The position numbers and the translations under genes were made by a program. Shown piece by piece: positions 55,563-64,000 of a DNA stretch of 64,000 nucleotides (position 1 is its first letter; the number at the start of each line of letters is the position of its first letter). The notes below the pieces were generated by a model that was not told where the DNA came from, did no database searches, and saw nothing but the letters and a program-made list of their open reading frames with translations. The stretch comes from Sycon ciliatum (Eukaryota; Porifera; Calcarea; Leucosolenida; Sycettidae), in NCBI RefSeq assembly GCF_964019385.1, contig NC_088650.1:32693339-32757338 (forward strand), written 5' to 3'.

Positions 55563-58196
55563 CTCAGCTTGGACAAATGGCACATCCTTACGCAGCCAGG
55601 GCCAGAAGGACCTCGGGATAATGACCTTCTCCTTGCAGGTAGCACACGTAGCCTTGAAGGTCAGGGCGGTGTTCCCATCTGACTCGTATGCCGTCAAGAA
55701 ATGCTTCTTGTGCAAGCTGGTTAGCAACACCCACGACGAGTGTACCAGCACTTCTGCAGGACTGCTGCATTCCTTCAGGCGATCCTGGCATGATGCGGAA
55801 GTGCAGACAAATGATTCACCAACAACTGTGAACTGCTGGTACCCTTGGCGGCTGAGAACTTGTGTGAAGTCAACAATTGCACTCTTCATATCCCAAGCCA
55901 CATCAGCAAGTATGGATGGTGTATCAGCAGCGCATTCTAAGCGAACACCTGTCGGTGTCCAGCAGAGGCATACTTGACTACAACCAACCTCCAAATTCAG
56001 TGATGCCGCACTGGATGTGAACTGAAGACTGGCTGACTCTTTCTTCATACGATGAATTATGTAGGTGACTAAGCGACCGAACAGTGGTGGAGGAAACAGC
56101 ATCCCAGGGAAACTGAGGTGGTTAAACGGTAGCTTAAAGGGAACATCATCCTCCAAAACCAACCGTAATGCTTCCTGGTTGCAGCAGAAAGGGATGAAGA
56201 GGTCGGGAAGGCCTGGCGTGACAACTGGACACCTGTCTTGTCTGCTGCTGCTGTTGCTGCTGCCGCCGACTCTACTGCCACACCCTCCGGTGCTGGTATC
56301 TGTACTGCTGGTGGCTGTACTGCTGTTGACTGTACTGCTTGTGGCTGTACTGCTGGTGGCTGTACTGCTGGTGGCTGTACTGCTGGTGGCTGCACTGCTG
56401 GCGGGCTGAAGTTCTGCTGCCAGGTTGAAGTAACACATGGATTTGCAGAGAGCTAGCTGGACAACACGGCTGAGAGGATACCAAACTTTCTCTATCAACC
56501 TCGCGCTGGCAATTCCCGTACGTCGAAAGTGTTGCACTTCTCTGACTAATGTTGCTGAGGTGCTTGGAAAAGCTGTCTCCTTCAGAGGGAAGGTCATCAA
56601 GCGTACAAAGTTGAGTAACAGCTGCTGGGGTTCAAGGAAAATGACACTTGAAGTGAGTGGATGCGGGCAGTCACAGCAAAACACTGTGCCATGTTGCTGA
56701 AGGCGGTGCAGTAGATCAGACACTTGTGTAGTGTTGAGATCTTTGCCGCTAACATGCCGACAAAAGTCTACAAACTGTGGGTAGTCCATACTAACAAAAC
56801 TCTGCTGCTGCCGCTGCTGCTGCTGCTGCTGCTGATCACTACTGGTAGCTTGCATTGCATCATCACTGCATCCAGCCTTTGCATAGCGAAGCATTTCCTT
56901 TTGGTGGAGAGAAATAGCTTCTTCGATCTTCACCTGCATCAAGGGAATTCCTTGGACAGGAAAGGCAGACACAATTCTAGAGAGCTCTTGCTGTGCTTCA
57001 GCAAGCTGGCTGTGGCGAGATACGCGATCTTGAAGACGGTGATTGTCAACATAGAAGGGTCCAGAGACCTTGACGTTGGGTCCGGCCCTTTCAGCCAGCT
57101 TGGACACGGCATTGAAGAACATGTCCTTCTTCTTCTCTATTTGGTCGTCATCGACAAGATCCACATGTGTAACAACAACCATGATGGCTGTGCTACTCTC
57201 ATCATGATGGTGGCTGCTATTGCTGCTACTGGTCTTACCCGGCTCTGTGTCTGACTGATGCTGATGCTGCTGATGTTGGTGCTGCTGATGTTGGTGCTGC
57301 TGCTGTTGCTGCTGCGGCTGTTGCTGCTGCTGTTGCTGCTGTTGCTGTTGCTGCTGCTGCTGCTGGTGGTGATGCTGGTCAGGGTGTGTGTCTGCTCTAT
57401 GCTGCAAATCAATCAGTGACAGACACATGTGAAGGTAGTCAGCCTGCGTCATTCCTGGCAACGGTGTAGAAGTTACAATCTCCTGACCATCGAAGCGGTA
57501 GACGTCTTCCGTTACCTCCTCATCCAGGTCACACCTCATGTCAAGAGTCACAATGTACACGCTGTCACAAATTGAAAACGAGATGCTTTGTTGTACCAAC
57601 ATCGGCATCTGTCCACCCATGTCCCACAGCTCAACAAACGCATATGCTGCTTCCGCTTCATTTGAACTGTTATCGACATTGCTGACAGACGAGCGAACTT
57701 GAGAGATAACATTTTGTGCCACTTTGGTCAGGTCATTAGCGTGGGGAACATTGGCAAACTCGTTGTTGACAGCGGATGCAGCAGATGCTCTGGTGCCGGT
57801 AGCGGAGGCAGTCGATGACGAACTGAGTCGTGAAGTGAACAGTGTCTTGACTTTGGACAAGATTGACGGACGTTTCTTGATTTTCTGGACCAGATCTACA
57901 GATGATCGGATGCGAGCTGTGAGTAGATTGACAAAGAAACTATGTTGACTGTCATCCACAAGAACTTGTGCTGCCTCTTGCGTGCTTGTGGCGGTATGAG
58001 AGGAGAGATGCATTCTGAGTCTGGATCGATGGATGGAAATGGAGTCGGTGCTGTCCGCGTTTTCAATGAACTCTTCACCGAGCAGTGCCCGGACAAAGCT
58101 GGACTTTCCCGTGGCGAACTTGCCGACAAGGTACATACGCACGCGTACCACGCTGGCCTCGTCCTTACCACCAATGATGTCCTCAGCGACAGCAGC
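55563..58196 (-). CDS. ROCO-family GTPase (Roc-COR), large exon
   Basis: An exon of about 878 codons. Donor GAG/GTGAGT is at 55562; the acceptor is taken near 58196 (TTGCAATGCAG) and is less sure. Roc domain: P-loop GKFATGKSS, G3 WDMGGQ, G4-like VVVTHVDLV (T-H-V-D replaces N/TKxD). A histidine/polyglutamine tract of about 40 residues (57265-57372) sits inside the GTPase between G3 and G4. The COR part follows: IPLMQVKIEEAIS, FCRHVSGKDLN, GTVFCC, VIFLEPQQLLLNFVRLM, LPDLFIPFCC. A Ser/Thr/Ala minisatellite-encoded stretch lies at about 56290-56400. The C-terminal part has paired cysteines (CTSASC, CATC). Roc acts as a GTP switch and COR dimerises. Upstream exons (perhaps repeats) lie beyond 58.2 kb and downstream exons toward 48 kb are possible. 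Confidence 0.88.
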
Positions 58197-58499
58197 TGCA
58201 TTGCAATAAACAATAATAATGCAGCAGCAGCAGTAGCAGCACGAAGAGCAGCAACAGCAGTAGCAGCAACAATCATTAGTACATGTTATCATGGGAAATG
58301 GTAGAATGCCTCAAGTACAACAGAGTTTACCAGTCACAAAAGCAATTGAGACCCCCCCCTTTCCTTATTCTCTTCCTGTTCGCCCTCCCTCCAACCCCCC
58401 CCCCCCCCCTACGCGCCCCTTTTCTCTGTCTCTCTATCTCTCTGTTTCTCTGTTTCTCTGACTATGTATACAGCATACAGTATTGGGTATAATTATATC
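58197..58499. other. Intron or flank, GCA and C runs
   Basis: A GCAGCAGCAGTAGCAGC stretch (58221-58270) next to the exon and a C-run near 58388. No gene seen. Confidence 0.6.
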
Positions 58500-58913
58500 T
58501 ATTTACCTATCTAGCTAAAAAGTTCTGTCCGCAGATTGAGTAACTAAAAAGACAGAAAGTGGTCCAGTTTGGATTTTTCATAAAGTTTCATGCTATTGCA
58601 ATCAGACGACTGATACTAAAACCTGAGACTAATCACTATGAATATGATCATGTGTGATACTTGGCGTTTAAATTGATATTACTCTACACGATTCACGAAT
58701 AACGCCAGTATCACACAGACGCTATAATTATGGTTGCCGGCAATTTCCAAAATTACTCCCTTGTATCTATCCATCTATCTAAGAGTTCGTGGACAAGCCA
58801 TTGATTATCCACTCTCATTGTAATATCAAAAAAGTATTCTTTCTATACCAAAGAGTGGTATATTTGATAAATAAATATACTTCAGTAGAAACATTTACGA
58901 TACTTCTCCAGAC

Positions 58914-58940
58914 GTTTCGTTGTGTGAAACACTTCTTCAG
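58914..58940 (-). ncRNA. Hammerhead-ribozyme-like core (minus)
   Basis: Reads CTGAAGA, a stem GTGT-TTC-ACAC, then GAAAC. Only core and stem II are seen; stems I and III are not established. Confidence 0.4.
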
Positions 58941-58967
58941 TGGATAAAGAAAGACATCCAACATCCA

Positions 58968-58995
58968 CTGACGATGTTGTTCAGAATAACGAAAC
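58968..58995 (+). ncRNA. Hammerhead-ribozyme-like core (plus)
   Basis: CTGACGA, a GTTGTTC...AATAAC stem, then GAAAC. It is the inverted partner of 58914-58940. The full fold is not proven. Confidence 0.45.
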
Positions 58996-59079
58996 GTCTG
59001 GAGAAGTATCGTAAATATTTCTAATGAAGTACTTGTATCTTACACAAGAGAGAGATTGAAAGCTTTGTTACAACTCTGA

Positions 59080-59105
59080 GTTTCACGTATTACTACGATC
59101 ATCAG
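59080..59105 (-). ncRNA. Hammerhead-ribozyme-like core with a GTA site (minus)
   Basis: CTGATGA, stem CGTA-GTAA-TACG, GAAAC, then a short AACTC-A-GAGTT pairing and GTA, a permitted cleavage triplet. This is the most complete candidate. Confidence 0.55.
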
Positions 59106-59459
59106 GCAACCAATGAAGTATCTTATCAAATATACCACTCTTTGGTCTATTTATCTAATCAATCTGCGGACAAAACTGTTAAGTCCTTTGTGGACTCATC
59201 AGCGCAGGACAGAGAAAATGAGCCCGAACCTGGTAGCAATGAAAAATATTTTTTCCAAAGCCAGATTTAAACCAGACCCAAACGTACCTTGCCAGAGTGC
59301 TCAAACTGACAAGTCAGTGAGCTCTGCATAACGCAAACAGCAAAGGCACTACCCCACATGAGCTATCCATCTATCTCCCTCTCTCTGTCACAATCTCTGT
59401 CTTCGTTTTTCTCTAATATCTCATACTTGAAGACAAAATTCATAAATTACTCCGGAAGT

Positions 59460-59940
59460 ACAAGATAAATGCCCAGCTGATTTACAGGAACCGCCGTCTA
59501 AGTTCTATGATTTGCACGTCTGCCCTCCGCAAACCACCATGCCGCAGGTATGTAGACCCGTCCAGGCCCCGTAAACGGGGCGGCCCAAAGCTGCTTGTGT
59601 CGCCTGCATGTCCGGTTCAGGGGCATGCACGGAGCGAAATGTTGTATACCACTTCGAGTGCAAATGTGGTGATAAATATGTCGGAGAGACGTACCGCAGC
59701 CTCGCTACCAGGACAAAAGAACACAACGACGACGCACGCAACACAGTGAGCGGCACCGCGCTGGGTGAGCATTTTGCGGCCAAGCATGCATCTGACCCAT
59801 TGCCATTGGGAGCAACGGCTTTCTCAGGTATCCGGGTTCTCGGTTCTGAGCGTGACCGCCCCAGGAGGAGGATCCGGGAGGCCATCAATATCAGGGAGCG
59901 ATCCCCGGAAATTAACAACAGTGGCTGGGATCTGCTATAA
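59460..59940 (+). pseudogene. Penelope-like element, GIY-YIG endonuclease end
   Basis: After a broken lead-in (AQLIYRNRRLSSMICTSAL), the frame from about 59580 reads a Cys-rich linker and then NVVYHFECKCGDKYVGETYRS and RTKEH, a GIY-YIG-type nuclease like that at the C-terminus of Penelope-like reverse transcriptases. It closes with REAINIRERSPEINNSGWDLL and TAA 59938-59940. The reverse transcriptase is missing, so this is a 5'-truncated copy. It lies between hammerhead-like cores on the same strand (58968 and 60196), the arrangement known for Penelope-like elements. Confidence 0.78.
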
Positions 59941-60195
59941 CACCACCTTACTGCGAGTGGCGCGGGGCTCTAGACACCTCACTGGTGGTGTGAGACTGGA
60001 ACTGGGCTGTTATCACTGCTGTAGCGCAGTATCTACTTTCCTCGCCGTTTGTGCTTGTGTTGTCATGTATATGTAGTAATGCACACCCGCCATGACGTGC
60101 TTTGCACTTCTCTACGCGCGCTGTCACTATGTACCGCGCTTTGCTTGCTTGCCTCCTTCTTTTATACTGCTGTTCTTTCCATGTCCACTTCATTC

Positions 60196-60221
60196 CTGAT
60201 GATGGTCATAAAGACCGAAAC
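60196..60221 (+). ncRNA. Hammerhead-ribozyme-like core 3' of the Penelope-like ORF
   Basis: CTGATGA, stem GGTC-ATAAA-GACC, then GAAAC followed by GTTGTAAC with a GTA. Core and stem II match the hammerhead consensus exactly. Penelope-like elements are known to carry such ribozymes. Confidence 0.65.
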
Positions 60222-60422
60222 GTTGTAACGATACCAATGGATTTGTGTGAAATGCAGTGCTCTCTTGTGTGTAGGCAGGTTGCCTGCAAACAATTCAAGT
60301 TGAAGACTTTGATTACGAAAAATCATTACTACGAAGAAGTTCTCAAATCGAGCAGACAGATTGGCACCCACCAGTTCTAAGTTCCTCTTTCTTCATTTCG
60401 TTCATAGTTCCCAAGCAGAAAC

Positions 60423-60425
<3 letters not shown>

Positions 60426-60511
<86 letters not shown>

Positions 60512-60540
60512 AAACACACATACACACATACACACACACG
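60426..60540. repeat. (CA)n microsatellite
   Basis: About 115 bp of CA with AAACA and ATACA interruptions toward the end. Confidence 0.98.
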
Positions 60541-60676
60541 CAACACCAGAAATGAGTTGATCAATTTACTTTTATTCCCCAAGTTATGATAGACAGAGTA
60601 GACGATTGGCATAGCCAGGACCCACAGACCTCAATTTCGCGCCTCCTCATGCATGCATTTGTATGTGTGCGTGCGC

Positions 60677-60680
60677 TTGT

Positions 60681-60776
<96 letters not shown>
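60677..60776. repeat. (GT)n microsatellite
   Basis: About 100 bp of pure GT, 140 bp from the CA tract and in inverted relation to it. Confidence 0.98.
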
Positions 60777-60778
<2 letters not shown>

Positions 60779-61004
60779 GTGTGTGCCACCGTGTGTGGCC
60801 CCTTTTTTCACAGGAGAAAAGTGGCCAAGTACGAAAAAGGTTAATGTCCAGTGATATCCTACAAAGTCGGGTGGTACAACATTTAGTGCTTGATGCACAG
60901 GATCAGACACGGGTCGATTGCGACATTCGTTTTCCCCAGCCCCGAGGGTCTAAGCTACGTGCCGCTTTTCAGTCCCAAAATTCGTATTTTTGTGGTGAGG
61001 TATA

Positions 61005-61677
61005 CTGTAAAGCGTGAAATTTTCGCTGCGTTTTTAGTTCGCGTTTTCAGAATCCGGACAGGTTTGCGAGGTTTTAATTTTGCGATTGCAGAATTTGAAA
61101 ATTTTAAAGCAGAGATTTTCAGCCAAAGAAGGCTAAGCAAGGACAAGCTAACTTTTGAACAGCTGATTTGTTTCCGCTTTCAGTGGCATGTCGACCGATC
61201 TTGGCTCTCACCTCATCCGTGTATCTATGGTAGTCACCACGCTTCCTCTTCTTTTTCTCAAACGTAGCCAGCTCCTTTTCCACGGTGCAGTTTGCTGCAG
61301 CGACGGTAATGCTTGCCGCAGGAGGAAGGTATGAAGCCTGCTTCGCAGTGCTGCTGTCATCATTTTTCTGCATCCACTGAAGGAACGGCATACTACTAGT
61401 GACGAGAGAGAAGCAGTAGTGCGATCGTCGAGGGAAAACTTCAAAAGGATGTGAAAGGAATGAACTCCGGTCCGAGTTATTTGTACAGCAGTGGTGCAAG
61501 GAAACTCTTGGTGGCAATCTTCACGAATACGCTGGATTGCGCTACTATTTGTGCTACTGTGACATTCTTGCTAAACCTTTCATGGATCTCCTTTTCACGC
61601 TGTCTAAATTTCGCGATTTCCAGGCGGTCGCGAATTTCGCAGAAATTAGACCATGGCAATAATTTCACGGTTTCCAG
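61005..61677 (-). mobile_element. Pogo-like element, internally deleted, TA target site
   Basis: Ends CTGTAAAGCGTGAAAT and ATTTCACGGTTTCCAG are imperfect inverted repeats, with TA at 61003-61004 and 61678-61679. Subterminal sequences are rich in TTTTCGC/GCGAAT. It carries a transposase N-terminal fragment on the minus strand. Confidence 0.8.
61149..61391 (-). pseudogene. N-terminal fragment of a pogo/CENP-B-type transposase
   Basis: From ATG 61391: FEKKKRKRGDYHRYTDEVR and AKIGRHATESGNKSAVQKL. The RG.Y..Y..E.RAKIG.YA...G...A pattern is the N-terminal DNA-binding region of pogo/Tigger-like proteins. The DDE part is missing; after about 81 residues similarity is lost. Confidence 0.6.
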
Positions 61678-61766
61678 TAAGCCATACGTCAGATTTTTAC
61701 CTTTTTGACAATCTAACTTAATGGGTACCGGTACATACATACGTACAAGACGTTACAAATGCTTAA

Positions 61767-62438
61767 CCCTTTGAGCCCTACCATGGCATCCATGGATTCC
61801 TTCAGGATTCGCGCAGAGGTGCGCGATCGATCGCGCAACAGTCCCAGTATGCATTTCAACATTATCTAATTTCATGCACCAGATTTGGAATATCTCAATT
61901 TTGGTCTCTTTGGAAAGCTACAGATCTCCTCTCGCCAGATATCGCCACTAAGTACTCCACAGGAGCGACAGAATCGCCGTCACGTCTTTTGAGAGCTGCC
62001 CTATTGCGCCTGAGCTAGATACTGTGCCCACATCCACAAATGTCATTGGTTCTGAAGTTTTACTCAATGTAGAACGGTAATTCACAGCCCTGCAGGTCCC
62101 TGAAACCCAAGCGATTCATTTCGCCTTCACTGCGCATGCGCTATGCAACCATGAGTCACAGGCGACGTCCCTTTTCCAAACAAATTTTTAAAAGCGCATC
62201 CATGTTTCGCTCTTCAGCGCTCAGTAAATCTTAATCGCGCTAGATCATACGACACACGGCTGGGAAGCTTATTCTCTCAGCTTTCCGATAAGCCCTCATT
62301 CTTGGCGATCGAAGAAAGGACAATGGAGTTACGACAATTTGAACAGTGATATGTATGCGCTGCACAAACTGGCACGGTTGCGCACGAGCAAACTCGTGTT
62401 CAAAAATGACCTTTAACTCGTGGTTCGAGGTCAAAGGG
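61767..62438. mobile_element. piggyBac-like MITE, TTAA target site
   Basis: 672 bp, TTAA at 61763-61766 and 62439-62442, with inverted ends CCCTTTGA / TCAAAGGG. The TTAA duplication with CCCTTT ends fits piggyBac. A lone similar end (TTAACCCTTTCACTGCC) is at 63294. No transposase. Confidence 0.75.
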
Positions 62439-62743
62439 TTAACAATCTATGAAGAACAACTGAGGTTATAGCAAAAGGGGCCTAGTTTGTCCTTCACTCT
62501 GAACTGACATGTAGAAGCTTTGTGCAAGTGGAATGATGGATTTCAGTACATGAAAACAGTCGAATGACATCATACACTCATTATATGCACGGAGCGCTGT
62601 AGAGCACAACCAGCATTCGGATTATTTATAAGCCGCAGGGATGTTTTTTGGATGCATTTCAAAGTGCAGCCAACACCCCGGAAAAAAACGGTATGTGCTG
62701 TGGTGCTAAGCCACAAGCAGTTGCAGTGGTTGCACTTCATGTA

Positions 62744-62928
62744 CAGTGAAACCTTGTTAGGACGAACACTGATAAAACAAATGTTTGCCTAAGAAGAACT
62801 AATATTCGAAACTGTATTGGACAAAACCCTGTGTATTCACCGGGTAAAACATATGGATAAGAAGAACTCCCGTTATTGCGAACGAATATCATCGGTCTCT
62901 TGATGTTCGTCCTAAAGAGGTTTGACTC
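62744..62928. mobile_element. Pogo-type MITE, TA target site
   Basis: 185 bp with ends CAGTGAAACCTTGTTAGGACGAAC and GTTCGTCCTAAAGAGGTTTGACTC inverted with a few mismatches, TA at each side. A right-end fragment of the same family is at 19640-19695. Confidence 0.88.
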
Positions 62929-62938
62929 TATTTCAGAG

Positions 62939-64000
62939 CTGCCAAGTTTGTTTTCTCTTTGGTCAGGAGATCTCCCTCAAAGGGGGATAGCCAGGCCGGA
63001 GGTCGGTCGGTAGCCCCTCAAACGAGTGGTTCTCCATCTACTTCCTCAGTAAACAAAAACATCGTGATGGATTTTTGAGGGACTGGTTTGCGCACAAACT
63101 GCCGTGAAATTAGTCACGATTACTTTCTCGGCCTTCCCTGGCATGCCGTGAAAGAGATACGATGCAAAGAAAGCGACCATTCACCGGGGTACTGAACCAG
63201 CATGCGTGATGCTGAGCGCATGTGTAAATTTGCTTATGGCAATAGTGACTTCAGTCAATTTTCAAACTCACTCCAAATGCTCCGATTTTAGTCTTAACCC
63301 TTTCACTGCCACTGTCGACTGCGCATTCATGCACTTCGAGTGACATTGTTGACTTGCGTCGACGAGTAAACATGCAGTCCCCAGTGCTGTTGTCGACTTC
63401 CGTCGACAGGCAGACCTCACCCAGTTTGGCCCTCTATTTTCGAATATTGGAGATGTTTAGCCGTGGTAGACGGCCACGGGGCCCTGGAAGATGTCCATAC
63501 CCATCGAAATACGCTGCCAGAAGTATGGGTTGCCATTTGAAAAAAATTGAACCAGCGTCGTTGAAAATACGCATCCGATTTTTGCCGAGCGGTGGGGAAG
63601 AAATCGATTCTCACGCACTTCCACCTCCCAGAGTCGGTGCGAGTATTTTCCCCTTTCCCGTCAACTTTCATTGTGCGGAGCATGGAATTTGGTTCAGACT
63701 TGATGCCTAGCTATTACTGTTAAACGACAAACTTGCGCGAGCGATTAACTTCCGCGACTTTCGCGAGCAGGGCCGAATCACGAAAGTTAGACACGCGAAT
63801 ATAAAATATGTACAATCATGTACTACGCGATGCGTCAATGATCGATTGTGCACTGTCTGTACATACACTGCACAGACTCTGGACTAGCGCTGATCATTGC
63901 TTGCATGGTTACAGTCCAAAGTGTGCAGCTTCGGAAAGTAAGGGACCTTCCGTAAATACCGATACTTATTTAGAAACGAAAATTATTTGTCTTCAACCTT
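62939..64000. other. No gene seen
   Basis: A possible piggyBac-like end at 63294 followed by several GTCGAC/GTCGACG motifs (63315-63410), and a CGCGA-rich stretch near 63735-63800 that could be a MITE end. The frame at 63354-63710 has no recognisable domain. Confidence 0.45.

Larger units (their letters stand above)
58500..59210. repeat. Nested inverted repeats upstream of the Penelope-like fragment
   Basis: AGTTCTGTCCGCAGATTGA (58521) is inverted at 59158, ACCAAAGAGTGGTATATTTG (58848) at 59130, and ATTTACGATACTTCTCCAGACG (58893) at about 58992-59020. The region may be a pseudo-LTR arranged as a palindrome. Confidence 0.8.

Noticed and set aside
63354..63710. 118-codon frame
   Set aside because: No recognisable motif or splice context; composition is not convincing.

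Overview
Eukaryotic, almost certainly invertebrate-metazoan DNA. Introns are visible with consensus donors (GTATGAG, GTGAGT, GTAAGT). The window also has long GT, CA and GA microsatellites, many short inverted-repeat elements, and a mix of PIF/Harbinger, hAT, MULE, pogo, piggyBac-like, Gypsy, BEL/Pao, non-LTR and Penelope-like elements. The only convincing host gene is a ROCO-type GTPase on the minus strand near the right side; such genes are numerous in sponges, cnidarians and amphioxus. I cannot name the species.

Left part (1-8.1 kb): the end of a HARBI1-like transposase gene (plus strand) converges on a two-exon MADF-domain gene (minus), the usual two-gene PIF/Harbinger set. Satellite DNA derived from the HARBI1 3' flank lies between them. 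A large imperfect palindrome (4.57-8.12 kb) follows; one arm carries a hAT MITE and the other arm keeps the empty site.

Nested block (8.1-26.1 kb): one non-LTR retrotransposon is split into three pieces. A minus-strand Gypsy element (8828-13815, TSD CATG) sits in its endonuclease and a plus-strand Gypsy element (16531-25922, TSD GGCC) sits near its stop codon. The three pieces of ORF2 add up to one uninterrupted frame of 987 codons. The 5' LTR of the second Gypsy is itself split by a 4.3 kb patchwork of MITEs and hairpins.

Second nested block (26.7-37.9 kb): inverted arrays of short subrepeats bracket the C-terminal part of a MULE transposase. That remnant is interrupted by a BEL/Pao element (28828-37514, TSD AAGGG), whose gag is in turn interrupted by a hAT element. 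A 5'-truncated LINE also lies inside.

Middle (38-47 kb): LINE, Gypsy and SINE debris, a 3.9 kb foldback with ~590 bp arms, and two copies of a reverse transcriptase/GIY-YIG family.

Right part (48-64 kb): two small spliced exons, a decayed LINE with two later insertions, a 0.75 kb GA tract, the ROCO exon with polyglutamine and minisatellite coding repeats, a Penelope-like GIY-YIG fragment bracketed by hammerhead-ribozyme-like cores, and a row of pogo and piggyBac-like MITEs. Apart from the ROCO gene and perhaps the small exons, nearly everything here is mobile DNA or its remains.
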